Positions 18,398 through 25,713 of a stretch of DNA of 64,000 nt are shown piece by piece. The stretch is from Symmachiella macrocystis (GTDB lineage Bacteria; Planctomycetota; Planctomycetia; Planctomycetales; Planctomycetaceae): contig NZ_SJPP01000001.1 of NCBI RefSeq assembly GCF_007860075.1, positions 1,178,001 through 1,242,000 on the forward strand, read 5' to 3'. The stretch's first letter is position 1. The number at the start of each line of letters is the position of its first letter. Under the pieces are notes generated by a model, which was not told the origin of the DNA, did no database searches, and was given only the letters and a program-made list of their open reading frames with translations. A program made the translations under genes and the position numbers.

Positions 18398-19246
18398 ATG
18401 ACCGACATCTACTCGGGGTTGGCGATCCTCGTTGCGATCTCCATTGCACTATTTTTCTTGGGACTGCGGACAACCCGATCAGCAACAACCAAGCGCGTGA
18501 CGTTTTTGGCGCTGGCAACGGTGTGCGCGATCGGCATCTATATTGTCTGGTTGGATGACAGCGTATTGTTGGCGCGACTGCTGCCCTTCTCCAACTTGAT
18601 CGTATTGGGAAATTGGTTCTTGCCCGCCTGTGCGCTTCTGGCCGGAACGGTCTGGCGGAAACTGCCCGGCGGTGTCATGCGCCGCAGCGTTTATACAACC
18701 ATATTATTGGGAGTGGGCGTCTTCGCCGTTGTTCAACCCATTTGGGGCTCGCCACCCACGTGTCATGACATGTGGCGTAACGGCGTCTGCATGCAGACCT
18801 CAAAGATCTCTTGCAGCGCGGCCTGCGCAGCGACAATCCTCAAAGCAGTCGGCATCGAAACCAACGAACAAGAGATGGCCGAACTGTGCCTCACCCGCAA
18901 CGGCACGCTGTGGCAGGGATTGTATCGGGGCCTCAAACTCAAGACCGCCGGCACCGATTGGGATGTCGAAGTCTTCGCTGGCGGCGAAACTGCTTTGCGT
19001 GATCGCGAGCCTGGTCCTGTGATTCTCACGGTCGGCATCCCCCGCGGCGCAACCGTCGATCCGGTTTACACCGAAGAGTATGGCTGGACGCCGGGCGAAA
19101 TGCATGCAGCACTGTTTTATCGTTTCGCCGACAACGGAAACGTCGACATGGGCGACCCCGGCATCGACGACGGTCGCGAACAGTGGTCGCGTGAGGATCT
19201 CAAAGTGTTGTATCGTAGGCGGGGGATACGTTTGGTGCAGCGTTAA
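18398..19246 (+). CDS. Membrane protein with C39-like peptidase domain
   Basis: Integral membrane protein of 282 residues. About four hydrophobic segments (near 6-23, 33-51, 66-84, 100-115) precede a C-terminal papain-like C39 domain. Conserved points are Gln133 and Cys139 in QTSKISCSAACAATIL, which matches the CGAAC signature of bacteriocin leader peptidases, His236 in GEMHAALFYRF and Asp253 in MGDPG. A complete Gln/Cys/His/Asp set suggests an active cysteine peptidase facing one side of the membrane. The ATG at 18398 has GAAAGG upstream; an in-frame extension reaches 18317. It is not fused to an ABC transporter, unlike classical C39 proteins. Confidence 0.78.
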   Translation: MTDIYSGLAILVAISIALFFLGLRTTRSATTKRVTFLALATVCAIGIYIVWLDDSVLLARLLPFSNLIVLGNWFLPACALLAGTVWRKLPGGVMRRSVYTTILLGVGVFAVVQPIWGSPPTCHDMWRNGVCMQTSKISCSAACAATILKAVGIETNEQEMAELCLTRNGTLWQGLYRGLKLKTAGTDWDVEVFAGGETALRDREPGPVILTVGIPRGATVDPVYTEEYGWTPGEMHAALFYRFADNGNVDMGDPGIDDGREQWSREDLKVLYRRRGIRLVQR

Positions 19247-19404
19247 TAAACCGACTTGTCGCGTTTGGAGAGGTTCTTACAGACTCATGGAACAGCCACA
19301 AGCTGACTTGAATTTCTGTTGCTCCGACGGCGTGTGAGCCCTACGATGGAGTAGATACCGGTGTGCGGTCAAGACACCTGTTTACGAAGCCCAAAATGAG
19401 TGTG

Positions 19405-19692
19405 ATGACGATGGCAACAACAATCCCCCCCGAATTGGAAGAGTTTGTCGAACGCGAAGTCGCCAGCGGCAAGTTCCGCTCGCGAGATGAGGCAATTTCT
19501 GAAGGACTGCGACTACTGAAGGAACGCGAGGAGAAACTTGACCTCCTCCGGAATGACATCCAAGCTGGACTTGACCAACTAGATCATGGTCAAGCCATTT
19601 CAATCAACGACGCAGCCGAGCATCGCAAGTTCTTCGATGACATCCAACGCCGCGGTTTGGAACGGCTTGCCGCCAAGAAAAACATGCCATGA
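19405..19692 (+). CDS. ParD-like antitoxin
   Basis: Antitoxin of a type II module, about 95 residues. The N-terminus reads MTMATTIPPELEEFVEREVA and continues with GKFRSRDEAISEGLRLLKER, the ribbon-helix-helix pattern of ParD proteins. The C-terminal part (DLLRNDIQAGLDQLDHGQAI) is the toxin-binding segment. Several Met codons (19396, 19405, 19411) compete for the start; I took 19405. The stop overlaps the toxin start by 4 nt (ATGA), so the pair is translationally coupled. ParD normally represses its own promoter with ParE as co-repressor. Confidence 0.85.
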   Translation: MTMATTIPPELEEFVEREVASGKFRSRDEAISEGLRLLKEREEKLDLLRNDIQAGLDQLDHGQAISINDAAEHRKFFDDIQRRGLERLAAKKNMP

Positions 19693-19988
19693 GCCGGGGG
19701 TATCGCCTTTCGCCGCAGGCACAGTCCGATCTGGACCAAATTTGGGATTTTATTGCCGCCGACAACCCCAAAGCTGCGTCAAACGTCATCCACAAATTTG
19801 ACGCGCGATTTCAAATGTTGGTGCGGCAACCACTAATTGGTGAGTCGCGCGAGGAATTGTTGTCAGGACTACGCAGTTTTCCTGTCGGGAGTTATGTGAT
19901 TTATTATCGACTGCTATCGACAGGTCGCTACGCAGTTGAAATCGCGCGTGTGTTGCACGGCGCACGTGATATTCACGAGTTCTTTTGA
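19689..19988 (+). CDS. ParE/RelE-superfamily toxin
   Basis: Toxin of 99 residues partnered with the antitoxin just upstream. It starts SRGYRLSPQAQSDLDQIWDF and ends VEIARVLHGARDIHEFF, both typical of the ParE branch; the RSFPVGSYVIYYRL segment is the central sheet. ParE proteins poison DNA gyrase, while RelE relatives cleave mRNA on the ribosome; the RelE catalytic pattern is not evident, so ParE is preferred. The reading frame is intact. The module may stabilise its region or respond to stress. Confidence 0.87.
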   Translation: MSRGYRLSPQAQSDLDQIWDFIAADNPKAASNVIHKFDARFQMLVRQPLIGESREELLSGLRSFPVGSYVIYYRLLSTGRYAVEIARVLHGARDIHEFF

Positions 19989-20067
19989 ACTCCCTTGCCC
20001 TCACCCGCCCCAAAAAATTTGCCCCCCCTCCAACTCCAAGCTATGCTTTTTTTGGAGGTACCAATTC

Positions 20068-20394
20068 ATGGCTAAAACGTCCGTCTCGCGTTCGCATGGC
20101 TGTCCCGGGTGTGGTGGGATGGTCCAGTTTTCGACAAAATCTTGCTCGTATTGCGGATATGAGATTACCCTCACCGATCGATACGAATGGGTCAACGACT
20201 GGGTCCGCGTCAGCCTCTTCCTGGGAGCATTGATGATCGGACTGTGGACCGGGAATTTCTTATTCCATATGTCCAAGCCGTTGCTGGCGATGATGATTGC
20301 AGTCGTGATCTCGTTCTGGTACCTGTATCGACTGGTCCCAGCACAGTTCAAGGAGATTCGCAACAGACAGAAGGACTCCAACTGCGCGGGATAA
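20068..20394 (+). CDS. Zinc-ribbon membrane protein
   Basis: Protein of 108 residues. A zinc ribbon near the N-terminus has two Cys pairs (CPGCGGM and CSYCGYE). Two hydrophobic segments follow (VSLFLGALMIGLWTGNFLF and LLAMMIAVVISFWYLYRLV), then a short basic tail. The ATG at 20068 is supported by GGAGG 8 nt upstream; the frame continues upstream to 19936 but overlaps the toxin gene and lacks coding character. Function is unknown. The soluble ribbon presumably sits in the cytoplasm. Confidence 0.75.
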   Translation: MAKTSVSRSHGCPGCGGMVQFSTKSCSYCGYEITLTDRYEWVNDWVRVSLFLGALMIGLWTGNFLFHMSKPLLAMMIAVVISFWYLYRLVPAQFKEIRNRQKDSNCAG

Positions 20395-20424
20395 TCACCC
20401 CGTTTTTCCGATGCCACGAGCTGC

Positions 20425-21420
20425 ATGTCTGAATCGCCACCTGCCGAGAATCAGCAGCCGTCGCGAACACGGCGACGACGACTTTTCATCGCCGTCGGTT
20501 TAGTCGTACTGCTAGTGATCGGACCGTACATCATCAGCCGCATCCGCAGTCCCGGCCGCCGCGTCCGCGTTTATAGTGACAGCGAACACTCAGTTCCGGC
20601 CGATGCCCTGCCCGGGCTGCTCAGCATTGTCACCTACAACATCGCCCACGGTCGCGGCGCGATTGATGACAACTGGCAGGAGTCCAACGCAGCCAAGCGC
20701 GATCGCATTGAGCAGATCGCTCAGTTCCTAGCCAAAACCAACGCCAATGTCGTGGTGCTCAACGAAGTCGACTTCGACTCCACTTGGAGCGGACACCAAA
20801 ACCAAGCTGCCACCATCGCCGCCGAGGCCGGATTTGCTTATCGCGTGGAACAGCGCAATCTCGATTTTCGTTTTCTGTACGGCAGCTGGAAGTTCGGCAA
20901 CGCGATCTTAAGCAAGTATCCGATCCTCGACGCCCAAGTCGTCGACCTGCCACCACATGCCGACTGGGAAGACTGGCTCGTCGGTCACAAACGCGGCGTC
21001 GTGGCCACGCTGCAACTTCCTGATGAACAGCGCGTGCGCGTCCTGGCAGTCCACCTGGAGCATCGCCGCGAGATCAATCGTGTCCGGGGAGCGAAAGCGA
21101 TTGTCGACGTCGCGGAATTGTTGGAAGTCCCGTTAATAGTCGCCGGTGATTTGAATTCCACACCACCCGGTTTTCCGAACGCGAGAACAACCGCCGACGG
21201 TGAAAACGCAATGGAGATTCTACAAGAGTCCGGGCTGTTTCAATGGCGACCACGCGCGGACCCCACCCCAAGCGATATGACCTATTCCTCGACCAACCCC
21301 GTACAAATCATCGACTGGATATTGATCCCTCCGAACGCAACTTTCGTCGCTTACGAGGTGCTCGCGGGGGACCTATCCGATCATCGCGCGGTGTCCGCCA
21401 CCCTACGATTTGCTGACTGA
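20425..21420 (+). CDS. Endonuclease/exonuclease/phosphatase family protein, membrane-anchored
   Basis: EEP-superfamily enzyme of 331 residues. A basic N-terminus (SRTRRRR) and one transmembrane helix (LFIAVGLVVLLVIGPYIISR) anchor it, with the catalytic domain presumably outside. The family motifs appear in order: VTYNIAHGRG, VVLNEVDFDS, VAGDLNSTP and the final LSDHRAVSATL with its Asp-His pair. These bind Mg and cleave a phosphodiester or phosphomonoester bond. The target may be DNA, a nucleotide, a phosphoinositide or sphingomyelin. It begins 30 nt after the zinc-ribbon gene. Confidence 0.85.
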   Translation: MSESPPAENQQPSRTRRRRLFIAVGLVVLLVIGPYIISRIRSPGRRVRVYSDSEHSVPADALPGLLSIVTYNIAHGRGAIDDNWQESNAAKRDRIEQIAQFLAKTNANVVVLNEVDFDSTWSGHQNQAATIAAEAGFAYRVEQRNLDFRFLYGSWKFGNAILSKYPILDAQVVDLPPHADWEDWLVGHKRGVVATLQLPDEQRVRVLAVHLEHRREINRVRGAKAIVDVAELLEVPLIVAGDLNSTPPGFPNARTTADGENAMEILQESGLFQWRPRADPTPSDMTYSSTNPVQIIDWILIPPNATFVAYEVLAGDLSDHRAVSATLRFAD

Positions 21421-21458
21421 CGGATGAATTTCGCCGACAAAACCGTTATGAATAGGCT

Positions 21459-21548
21459 AGAATCAGTTTTAAAAACCCGGTTGCGCTTGTTCTCAAACTT
21501 TCAGATCAGTATCCGTGGGTCGCGTCAGAGGATTTTGAAACAACTTGC
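21459..21548 (+). repeat. Dispersed repeat family A, copy A
   Basis: About 90 bp beginning TAGAATCAGTTTTAAAAACC and ending AGGATTTTGAAACAACTTGC. The ends form terminal inverted repeats of the type GTTTCAAAACCC/GGGTTTTGAAAC. Its reverse complement matches the copy at 44431-44520 along the whole length, including the internal GCGTCAGAGG block. It sits between the EEP gene and slyX. Confidence 0.7.
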
Positions 21549-21590
21549 ACGGATTGTTACGTATTGCCATCTAGCTGAGCCTAAGCGACC

Positions 21591-21827
21591 ATGTCGGACC
21601 CCACACCTGCAGCGGACCCAACTCTTGTCAACCGCGTCACCGAATTAGAAATCCTGGTGATGCACATGCAAGCGGACTTTCAAAAGGTCAATTCCGTCGT
21701 GCTGGAGCAACAGAGTGAAATCGATACACTCACCAAAAGCCTGGACCGCCTGGGATCGAAGGTCGACAAACTCGGGGAAGAACCGGAAAAACGCGACCCC
21801 CTCCAGGAACGCCCACCGCACTATTAA
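21591..21827 (+). CDS. slyX: SlyX-like protein
   Basis: Small cytoplasmic protein of 78 residues that is almost wholly one coiled coil (LVNRVTELEILVMHMQADFQ through DTLTKSLDRLGSKVDKL). It ends in the characteristic SlyX tail ERPPHY. The family is widespread but its role is unknown; despite its history beside slyD it is not an isomerase. It is preceded by a dispersed repeat and followed by a short heptamer repeat, so it is probably monocistronic. Confidence 0.85.
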   Translation: MSDPTPAADPTLVNRVTELEILVMHMQADFQKVNSVVLEQQSEIDTLTKSLDRLGSKVDKLGEEPEKRDPLQERPPHY

Positions 21828-21830
21828 TAG

Positions 21831-21867
21831 GGTGGCCGGTGGCGAGTGGCCAGTGGCCAGTGGCCAG
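21831..21867. repeat. Heptamer tandem repeat
   Basis: Five adjoining 7-bp units are seen: GGTGGCC, GGTGGCG, then AGTGGCC three times, with a partial sixth. The array starts 3 nt after the slyX stop, in the gap before the M20 peptidase gene. Confidence 0.75.
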
Positions 21868-21969
21868 ACACTGCAGGGCGTAACATAGGATCAATCACCC
21901 CCTCCCCTCAGCTTGAATCGGCCAACCCTCACGCCTGTCCCCTCAAGCCCAATCGCGTGGAGCTTCCCC

Positions 21970-23145
21970 GTGCACGACCCCGTTGAGTTACTACAATCAC
22001 TCGTGGCCATTCCCAGCGTTAATCCCATGGGCCGTAATGTCTCCGGACCGGAATATGGCGAAGCCCGCATGACGGCCTTTCTGGAGGATTGGTTTGCAAC
22101 ACTTGGCGTGACCACCGAGAAGGTTGAGGTTCTGCCGGGACGATTTAACCTGCTGGCCCGCTATGACGCCGGACCCGATCGCCGCACGATTTTATTGGAT
22201 GCCCATCAAGACACCGTGCCGGTCGACGGCATGACGATTCCGCCCTTCGAACCAGTCATCAAAGAGGACAAACTCTTTGGCCGCGGCGCCTGCGATGTCA
22301 AAGGGGGCATGGCCGCCATGCTTGCCGCATTTGCCCGTTTGGTCACCCAACGTCCAGCGGAAGCTGCGAATGTCGTGATGTCCTGTTCCTGCGAAGAAGA
22401 AGCCGAAGCACTCGGCGTCAAAGATCTGGTCAAACTGTGGTCCGAGCCGGGGCGGGGAATTTCCTCTCTGAATACAGCTCCCGAAGTCGCTGTAGTTGCC
22501 GAACCAACTGACCTGGACGTTGTCGTGGCCCATCGCGGGGCGACCCGTTGGAAATTGCGAACGACCGGCCGCGCTTGTCATAGTTCGCGTCCCGACGATG
22601 GAGTGAACGCGATCTACAAAATGGGCCAAGTCCTCTCCGGCTTGGAGGCATTCGCCGCGCATCTCAAGCAGGCAATTCCCGCGCACCCCCTTTGCGGACC
22701 GGCGACCATTAGCGTGGGGCGGATCGAAGGGGGCTTGAGCGTGAACACCGTCCCGGATCGTTGCGAAATCGAAATCGACCGTCGCGTGATCCCCGGCGAA
22801 GACGGAGCCGCAGTGATCGCCGACTGCGAAGAATATCTCCGCAAAAATATCGACGTCGACTTCGAAATGCTGCCCCCTTGGATCACAGGCATCTCGTTGT
22901 CGGATGAGCACAATGGCGAATTGGCCGACCGTATGCTGGAATCTGTCGCAGCAGTCGCCGGCCCGCACAAAAAAGTCGGCGTCGCCTACGGCACAAACGC
23001 CTCACGCATCGCCGCCTCCGGCGTCCCATCCATCGTCTGCGGCCCCGGTTCAATCAACCAAGCCCATACCGAGGCGGAGTGGATCAACATCAATGAACTG
23101 CGGCAAGCGGCCGATATCTATTACCGCTTCTGCGCCGGCGAATGA
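21970..23145 (+). CDS. M20-family metallopeptidase/deacylase
   Basis: Zinc-dependent amidohydrolase of about 391 residues, ArgE/DapE/CPG2 type. Metal-binding motifs are DAHQDTVPV, GRGACDVKGGMAAM and SCSCEEEAEA, where the Glu pair provides the catalytic base and a ligand. A dimerisation lid (about 185-295, containing HRGATRWKLRTTGRACHSSR) interrupts the catalytic domain, and the end motif GPGSINQAHTEAEWI carries the last His ligand. I chose the GTG at 21970, which has GGAG 7 nt upstream; the frame extends to a TTG at 21913. It could remove acetyl or succinyl groups from amino acids or trim peptides; gene context does not decide. Confidence 0.85.
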   Translation: MHDPVELLQSLVAIPSVNPMGRNVSGPEYGEARMTAFLEDWFATLGVTTEKVEVLPGRFNLLARYDAGPDRRTILLDAHQDTVPVDGMTIPPFEPVIKEDKLFGRGACDVKGGMAAMLAAFARLVTQRPAEAANVVMSCSCEEEAEALGVKDLVKLWSEPGRGISSLNTAPEVAVVAEPTDLDVVVAHRGATRWKLRTTGRACHSSRPDDGVNAIYKMGQVLSGLEAFAAHLKQAIPAHPLCGPATISVGRIEGGLSVNTVPDRCEIEIDRRVIPGEDGAAVIADCEEYLRKNIDVDFEMLPPWITGISLSDEHNGELADRMLESVAAVAGPHKKVGVAYGTNASRIAASGVPSIVCGPGSINQAHTEAEWININELRQAADIYYRFCAGE

Positions 23146-23259
23146 TTGAGTTGTAGAGTGCGAAGCGACGCACCTTCCCGTGTAGGACGCGAGACTGCCC
23201 TGTTCAAACCCGACAAGACACACGTCGTTGAATCAGAAATCCTACATAACTAAAAATGA

Positions 23260-23655
23260 TCAAGAAAACATCTGCCCCGTCCCCACCGGCGGAAACGCAT
23301 TTTGGAAATGCTGCAAGTCCGGGGTGTGGCCTGCTTCGGGCCAGATGATGGCAATCACATCAAACCGCGAGCGAGCCTCTAATAGGCCGTGCTGTTTGAG
23401 ATACGCCAAGGCAACGCGCGTCAGTTGGCCTTGCTTGGTGCGATCAACCGCTTCGGCGGGATGGCCGGCGGCGGTGCTCTTGCGGGTCTTCACTTCGACG
23501 AAAACCAGACAGTCTCCATCGCGTGCAATGATGTCGACTTCGCCGTAGCGATTGGTGTGTTGCCGGGCGATGATCGTGTAGCCCAGGCCGCGCAGATATC
23601 GGGCGGCGCGCCGCTCGCCTCGATTTCCGAATGCTCTAGCCCACCAGCCTCGCAT
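23260..23655 (-). CDS. yraN: YraN/UPF0102 family protein
   Basis: Protein of 131 residues with a restriction-endonuclease-like core: GERRAARYLRGLGYTIIARQ, then GEVDIIARDGDCLVFVEVKT, giving the E/D...D...ExK catalytic pattern. The family is conserved next to rnh and ribosomal protein genes; Holliday-junction or DNA repair nuclease activity has been suggested but is not settled. It is the last gene of the ffh-rpsP-trmD-rplS run. A double-hairpin repeat separates it from rplS. Confidence 0.87.
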   Translation of the reverse strand: MRGWWARAFGNRGERRAARYLRGLGYTIIARQHTNRYGEVDIIARDGDCLVFVEVKTRKSTAAGHPAEAVDRTKQGQLTRVALAYLKQHGLLEARSRFDVIAIIWPEAGHTPDLQHFQNAFPPVGTGQMFS

Positions 23656-23720
23656 GCCGATCCCCCAGCGTGCTCGAGGGTTCTAACAGTCCATTTGATT
23701 ACGCGGCGGCTCACAGGCTC

Positions 23721-23798
23721 GGGTGCCACTGCTGGCTTGTCCAGCAGTGAATGCGCGTTTGACCTTCTACACTGGCGGACAAGCCGCCAGTGACACCC
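23721..23798. repeat. Double-hairpin inverted repeat
   Basis: Two perfect hairpins lie in tandem: CACTGCTGG/CCAGCAGTG with a 5-nt loop (23727-23749) and CACTGGCGG/CCGCCAGTG with a 5-nt loop (23770-23792). The whole unit is also an inverted repeat, GGGTG at the left and CACCC at the right. It lies between rplS and yraN, where it could act on the transcript or be a small mobile repeat. Confidence 0.75.
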
Positions 23799-23812
23799 AG
23801 CTGTAACAACGA

Positions 23813-24172
23813 CTATTGCTTTTTCTTGGGACGACGTTCCGCCAAACGTGTCGCTTTACCTACACGATCGCGGAGGTAGTACAGCTTGGCTCGGCGGGTG
23901 CGGCCGTGACGCAGGACGTCCAACTTGGCGATTTTGGGGGAATGTACTGGGAAGGTCCGTTCGACCCCTTCACCAGCGACAATGCGGCGAACCGTAAAGG
24001 TCTCCCGCGTGCCGCCACCGCGACGGGCGATCACCACGCCGTTGAAAATTTGAATCCGCTCCTTATCCCCTTCGAGGATCCGCGTATGCACGTCCACGGT
24101 GTCGCCGATTTCAAATTCCAGCGGTTCTACCCGCAAACTAGATTCTTCGACGGCTTTGAGCAATTGATCCAT
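23813..24172 (-). CDS. rplS: Ribosomal protein L19
   Basis: Large-subunit protein of 119 residues, placed at the 30S-50S interface. It shows the full L19 pattern: [40 protein letters not shown], and [12 protein letters not shown] leading to [21 protein letters not shown] start it at the ATG at 24172, which has AAGGG 9 nt upstream; an upstream extension to 24244 has no family support. It follows trmD on the same strand, as in the classic operon. Confidence 0.95.
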   Translation of the reverse strand: MDQLLKAVEESSLRVEPLEFEIGDTVDVHTRILEGDKERIQIFNGVVIARRGGGTRETFTVRRIVAGEGVERTFPVHSPKIAKLDVLRHGRTRRAKLYYLRDRVGKATRLAERRPKKKQ

Positions 24173-24283
24173 GACTCGATCCCTTAGTATTAACGTTTCG
24201 CTTATCGAATGCCGTAGACCAGTCTGTTTTGGCCACAGGTCCACGGTCTATTTAGTTTGTTTGCCGTTTAGTTAGTTCGCAGT

Positions 24284-24964
24284 TCAGTCCAGCAAATCGC
24301 TACGACGTTCTTGAGTCCGCTTGAGACTCTCTTGTTCGCGCCAACGGGCGATCTCCTGATGATTGCCGCTCAACAACACATCGGGAACTTTCATCCCCCG
24401 AAACTCACGCGGCCTGGTGTATTGCGGATACTCCAGACGGCCCGAATCGGAAAACGAATCGTATTTGCTGCTGGTCTCGTCGCCGAGCACATCGGGGACC
24501 AGACGAATCACCGCGTCGATCACCAACATGGCCGGGACCTCGCCACCGTTACAGATGAAATCTCCCGCAGAGACTTCCAACGGCTGCAAACCTTCCCGAA
24601 TTCTGTCGTCAAATCCTTCATAGCGGCCGCACAATAACAGCAGCCGTTCTTCTTCTGCTAACTCTGATACCAATTGTTGATCCAACTGCCGTCCTTGCGG
24701 ACTGAGCATGATCAGCCGACCCGGTTGAGGAGCCGCTTGTTGCACCGCTTCGACGCAATCAAACGTCGGCTCGCAGGCAATCAACATCCCCGGTCCGCCG
24801 CCGTATGGCTTGTCATCCACCGACTTGTGAACACCGGTTGCCCAATCTCGGATGTTCCACCGCTGGATGTCCACCAACCCCGCGTCGATCGCCTTTTTCA
24901 GCAGACTCTGCTGCAAATAGCTCTCAAACAGACCGGGAAACAACGTCAGAATATCGAACCGCAT
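24284..24964 (-). CDS. trmD: tRNA (guanine-N1)-methyltransferase
   Basis: SPOUT-class methyltransferase of about 226 residues that makes m1G37 in tRNAs reading codons with C as the first base, preventing frameshifting. Signature blocks are ILTLFPGLFESYL, the KPYGGGPGMLI loop, LLLLCGRYEGFDDRI, and DFICNGGEVPAMLVIDAVIR with the knotted SAM-binding region. The C-terminus (PDVLLSGNHQEIARWREQES) is complete. The start is the ATG at 24964. It stands directly between rpsP and rplS. The rimM gene usually found in this position is absent. Confidence 0.95.
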   Translation of the reverse strand: MRFDILTLFPGLFESYLQQSLLKKAIDAGLVDIQRWNIRDWATGVHKSVDDKPYGGGPGMLIACEPTFDCVEAVQQAAPQPGRLIMLSPQGRQLDQQLVSELAEEERLLLLCGRYEGFDDRIREGLQPLEVSAGDFICNGGEVPAMLVIDAVIRLVPDVLGDETSSKYDSFSDSGRLEYPQYTRPREFRGMKVPDVLLSGNHQEIARWREQESLKRTQERRSDLLD

Positions 24965-25039
24965 ATCAGGCAATCACTGTTCGATTTTCAACTGTTTGAT
25001 TTCCGCTCCAAGATCCTCAACCGCAGCCACCCGCACGAA

Positions 25040-25447
25040 TTACTCGGCGGCTGTTTCTCCGGCGGCTGCTTCCGCCGGAGCTTCCTCAGCGCCTTCGGCG
25101 GCTGCTTCAGTCGTTTCCGCTTCAGCGGCGACTTCCGGTTCCGGTTCGGGCAGCGGCTTGGGAGCCGTCAATGGCGGCGGAGTCTTCACAGCTCCGAATT
25201 TGTTCAACTTGATCTTCTTAATCAAGGCCTGCACGTTTTCCGAGGGTTGTGCACCGACGGAGACCCAATAGTCGACCCGCTCCATGTTCAGCGAAACCCG
25301 CTGCGACTTGTCGCGAATCATGGGATCGTAAGTACCGATGTCCTCGATGGACTTACCGTTACGCTGTTTCCGTTGGTCGATCACACAGATGCGATAAAAC
25401 GGGCGGTGTCGCCGTCCCAATCGCTTCATCCGAATACGAACTGCCAC
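25040..25447 (-). CDS. rpsP: Ribosomal protein S16 with Ala/Glu-rich tail
   Basis: Small-subunit protein of 135 residues. The first 85 or so give the whole S16 fold (MAVRIRMKRLGRRHRPFYRI, then SIEDIGTYDPM and ALIKKIKLNKFG). The remaining 50 are a low-complexity Pro then Ala/Glu tail (EAAAEGAEEAPAEAAAGE) not present in the shortest bacterial versions. It precedes trmD by 75 nt and lies 266 nt downstream of ffh. The acidic tail is probably exposed on the 30S surface. Confidence 0.95.
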   Translation of the reverse strand: MAVRIRMKRLGRRHRPFYRICVIDQRKQRNGKSIEDIGTYDPMIRDKSQRVSLNMERVDYWVSVGAQPSENVQALIKKIKLNKFGAVKTPPPLTAPKPLPEPEPEVAAEAETTEAAAEGAEEAPAEAAAGETAAE

Positions 25448-25713
25448 GCACTTCTCCTTAGACTCTGATATTTATGCCGAAACGTATGTTAATGGAGCCA
25501 CCGCTCTAGTCATTCGCAACGCGAATTCTTAAAGGGGGCGCGTTGATATCTGTTCTTACGGACCGTCTCCACAAGGAAACGCTAATTTCAACGAATTCCG
25601 CGCGAAACAGCAACCCATCAGGGGCCGAGAACCGCAATTTTCGTCAAATGCGCCGCCTCGAACCCTTTTCAGCCCCACCTTGAGCCATCGCACAGATCCG
25701 GTTCTCGCCCAAA

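Noticed and set aside
22192-22968. Minus-strand frame of 258 codons opposite the M20 peptidase
   Set aside because: It lies within the well-supported peptidase gene and shows no recognisable domain.
24674-25468. Plus-strand frame of 264 codons opposite trmD and rpsP
   Set aside because: It spans two conserved genes in antisense and reads as composition-driven shadow.
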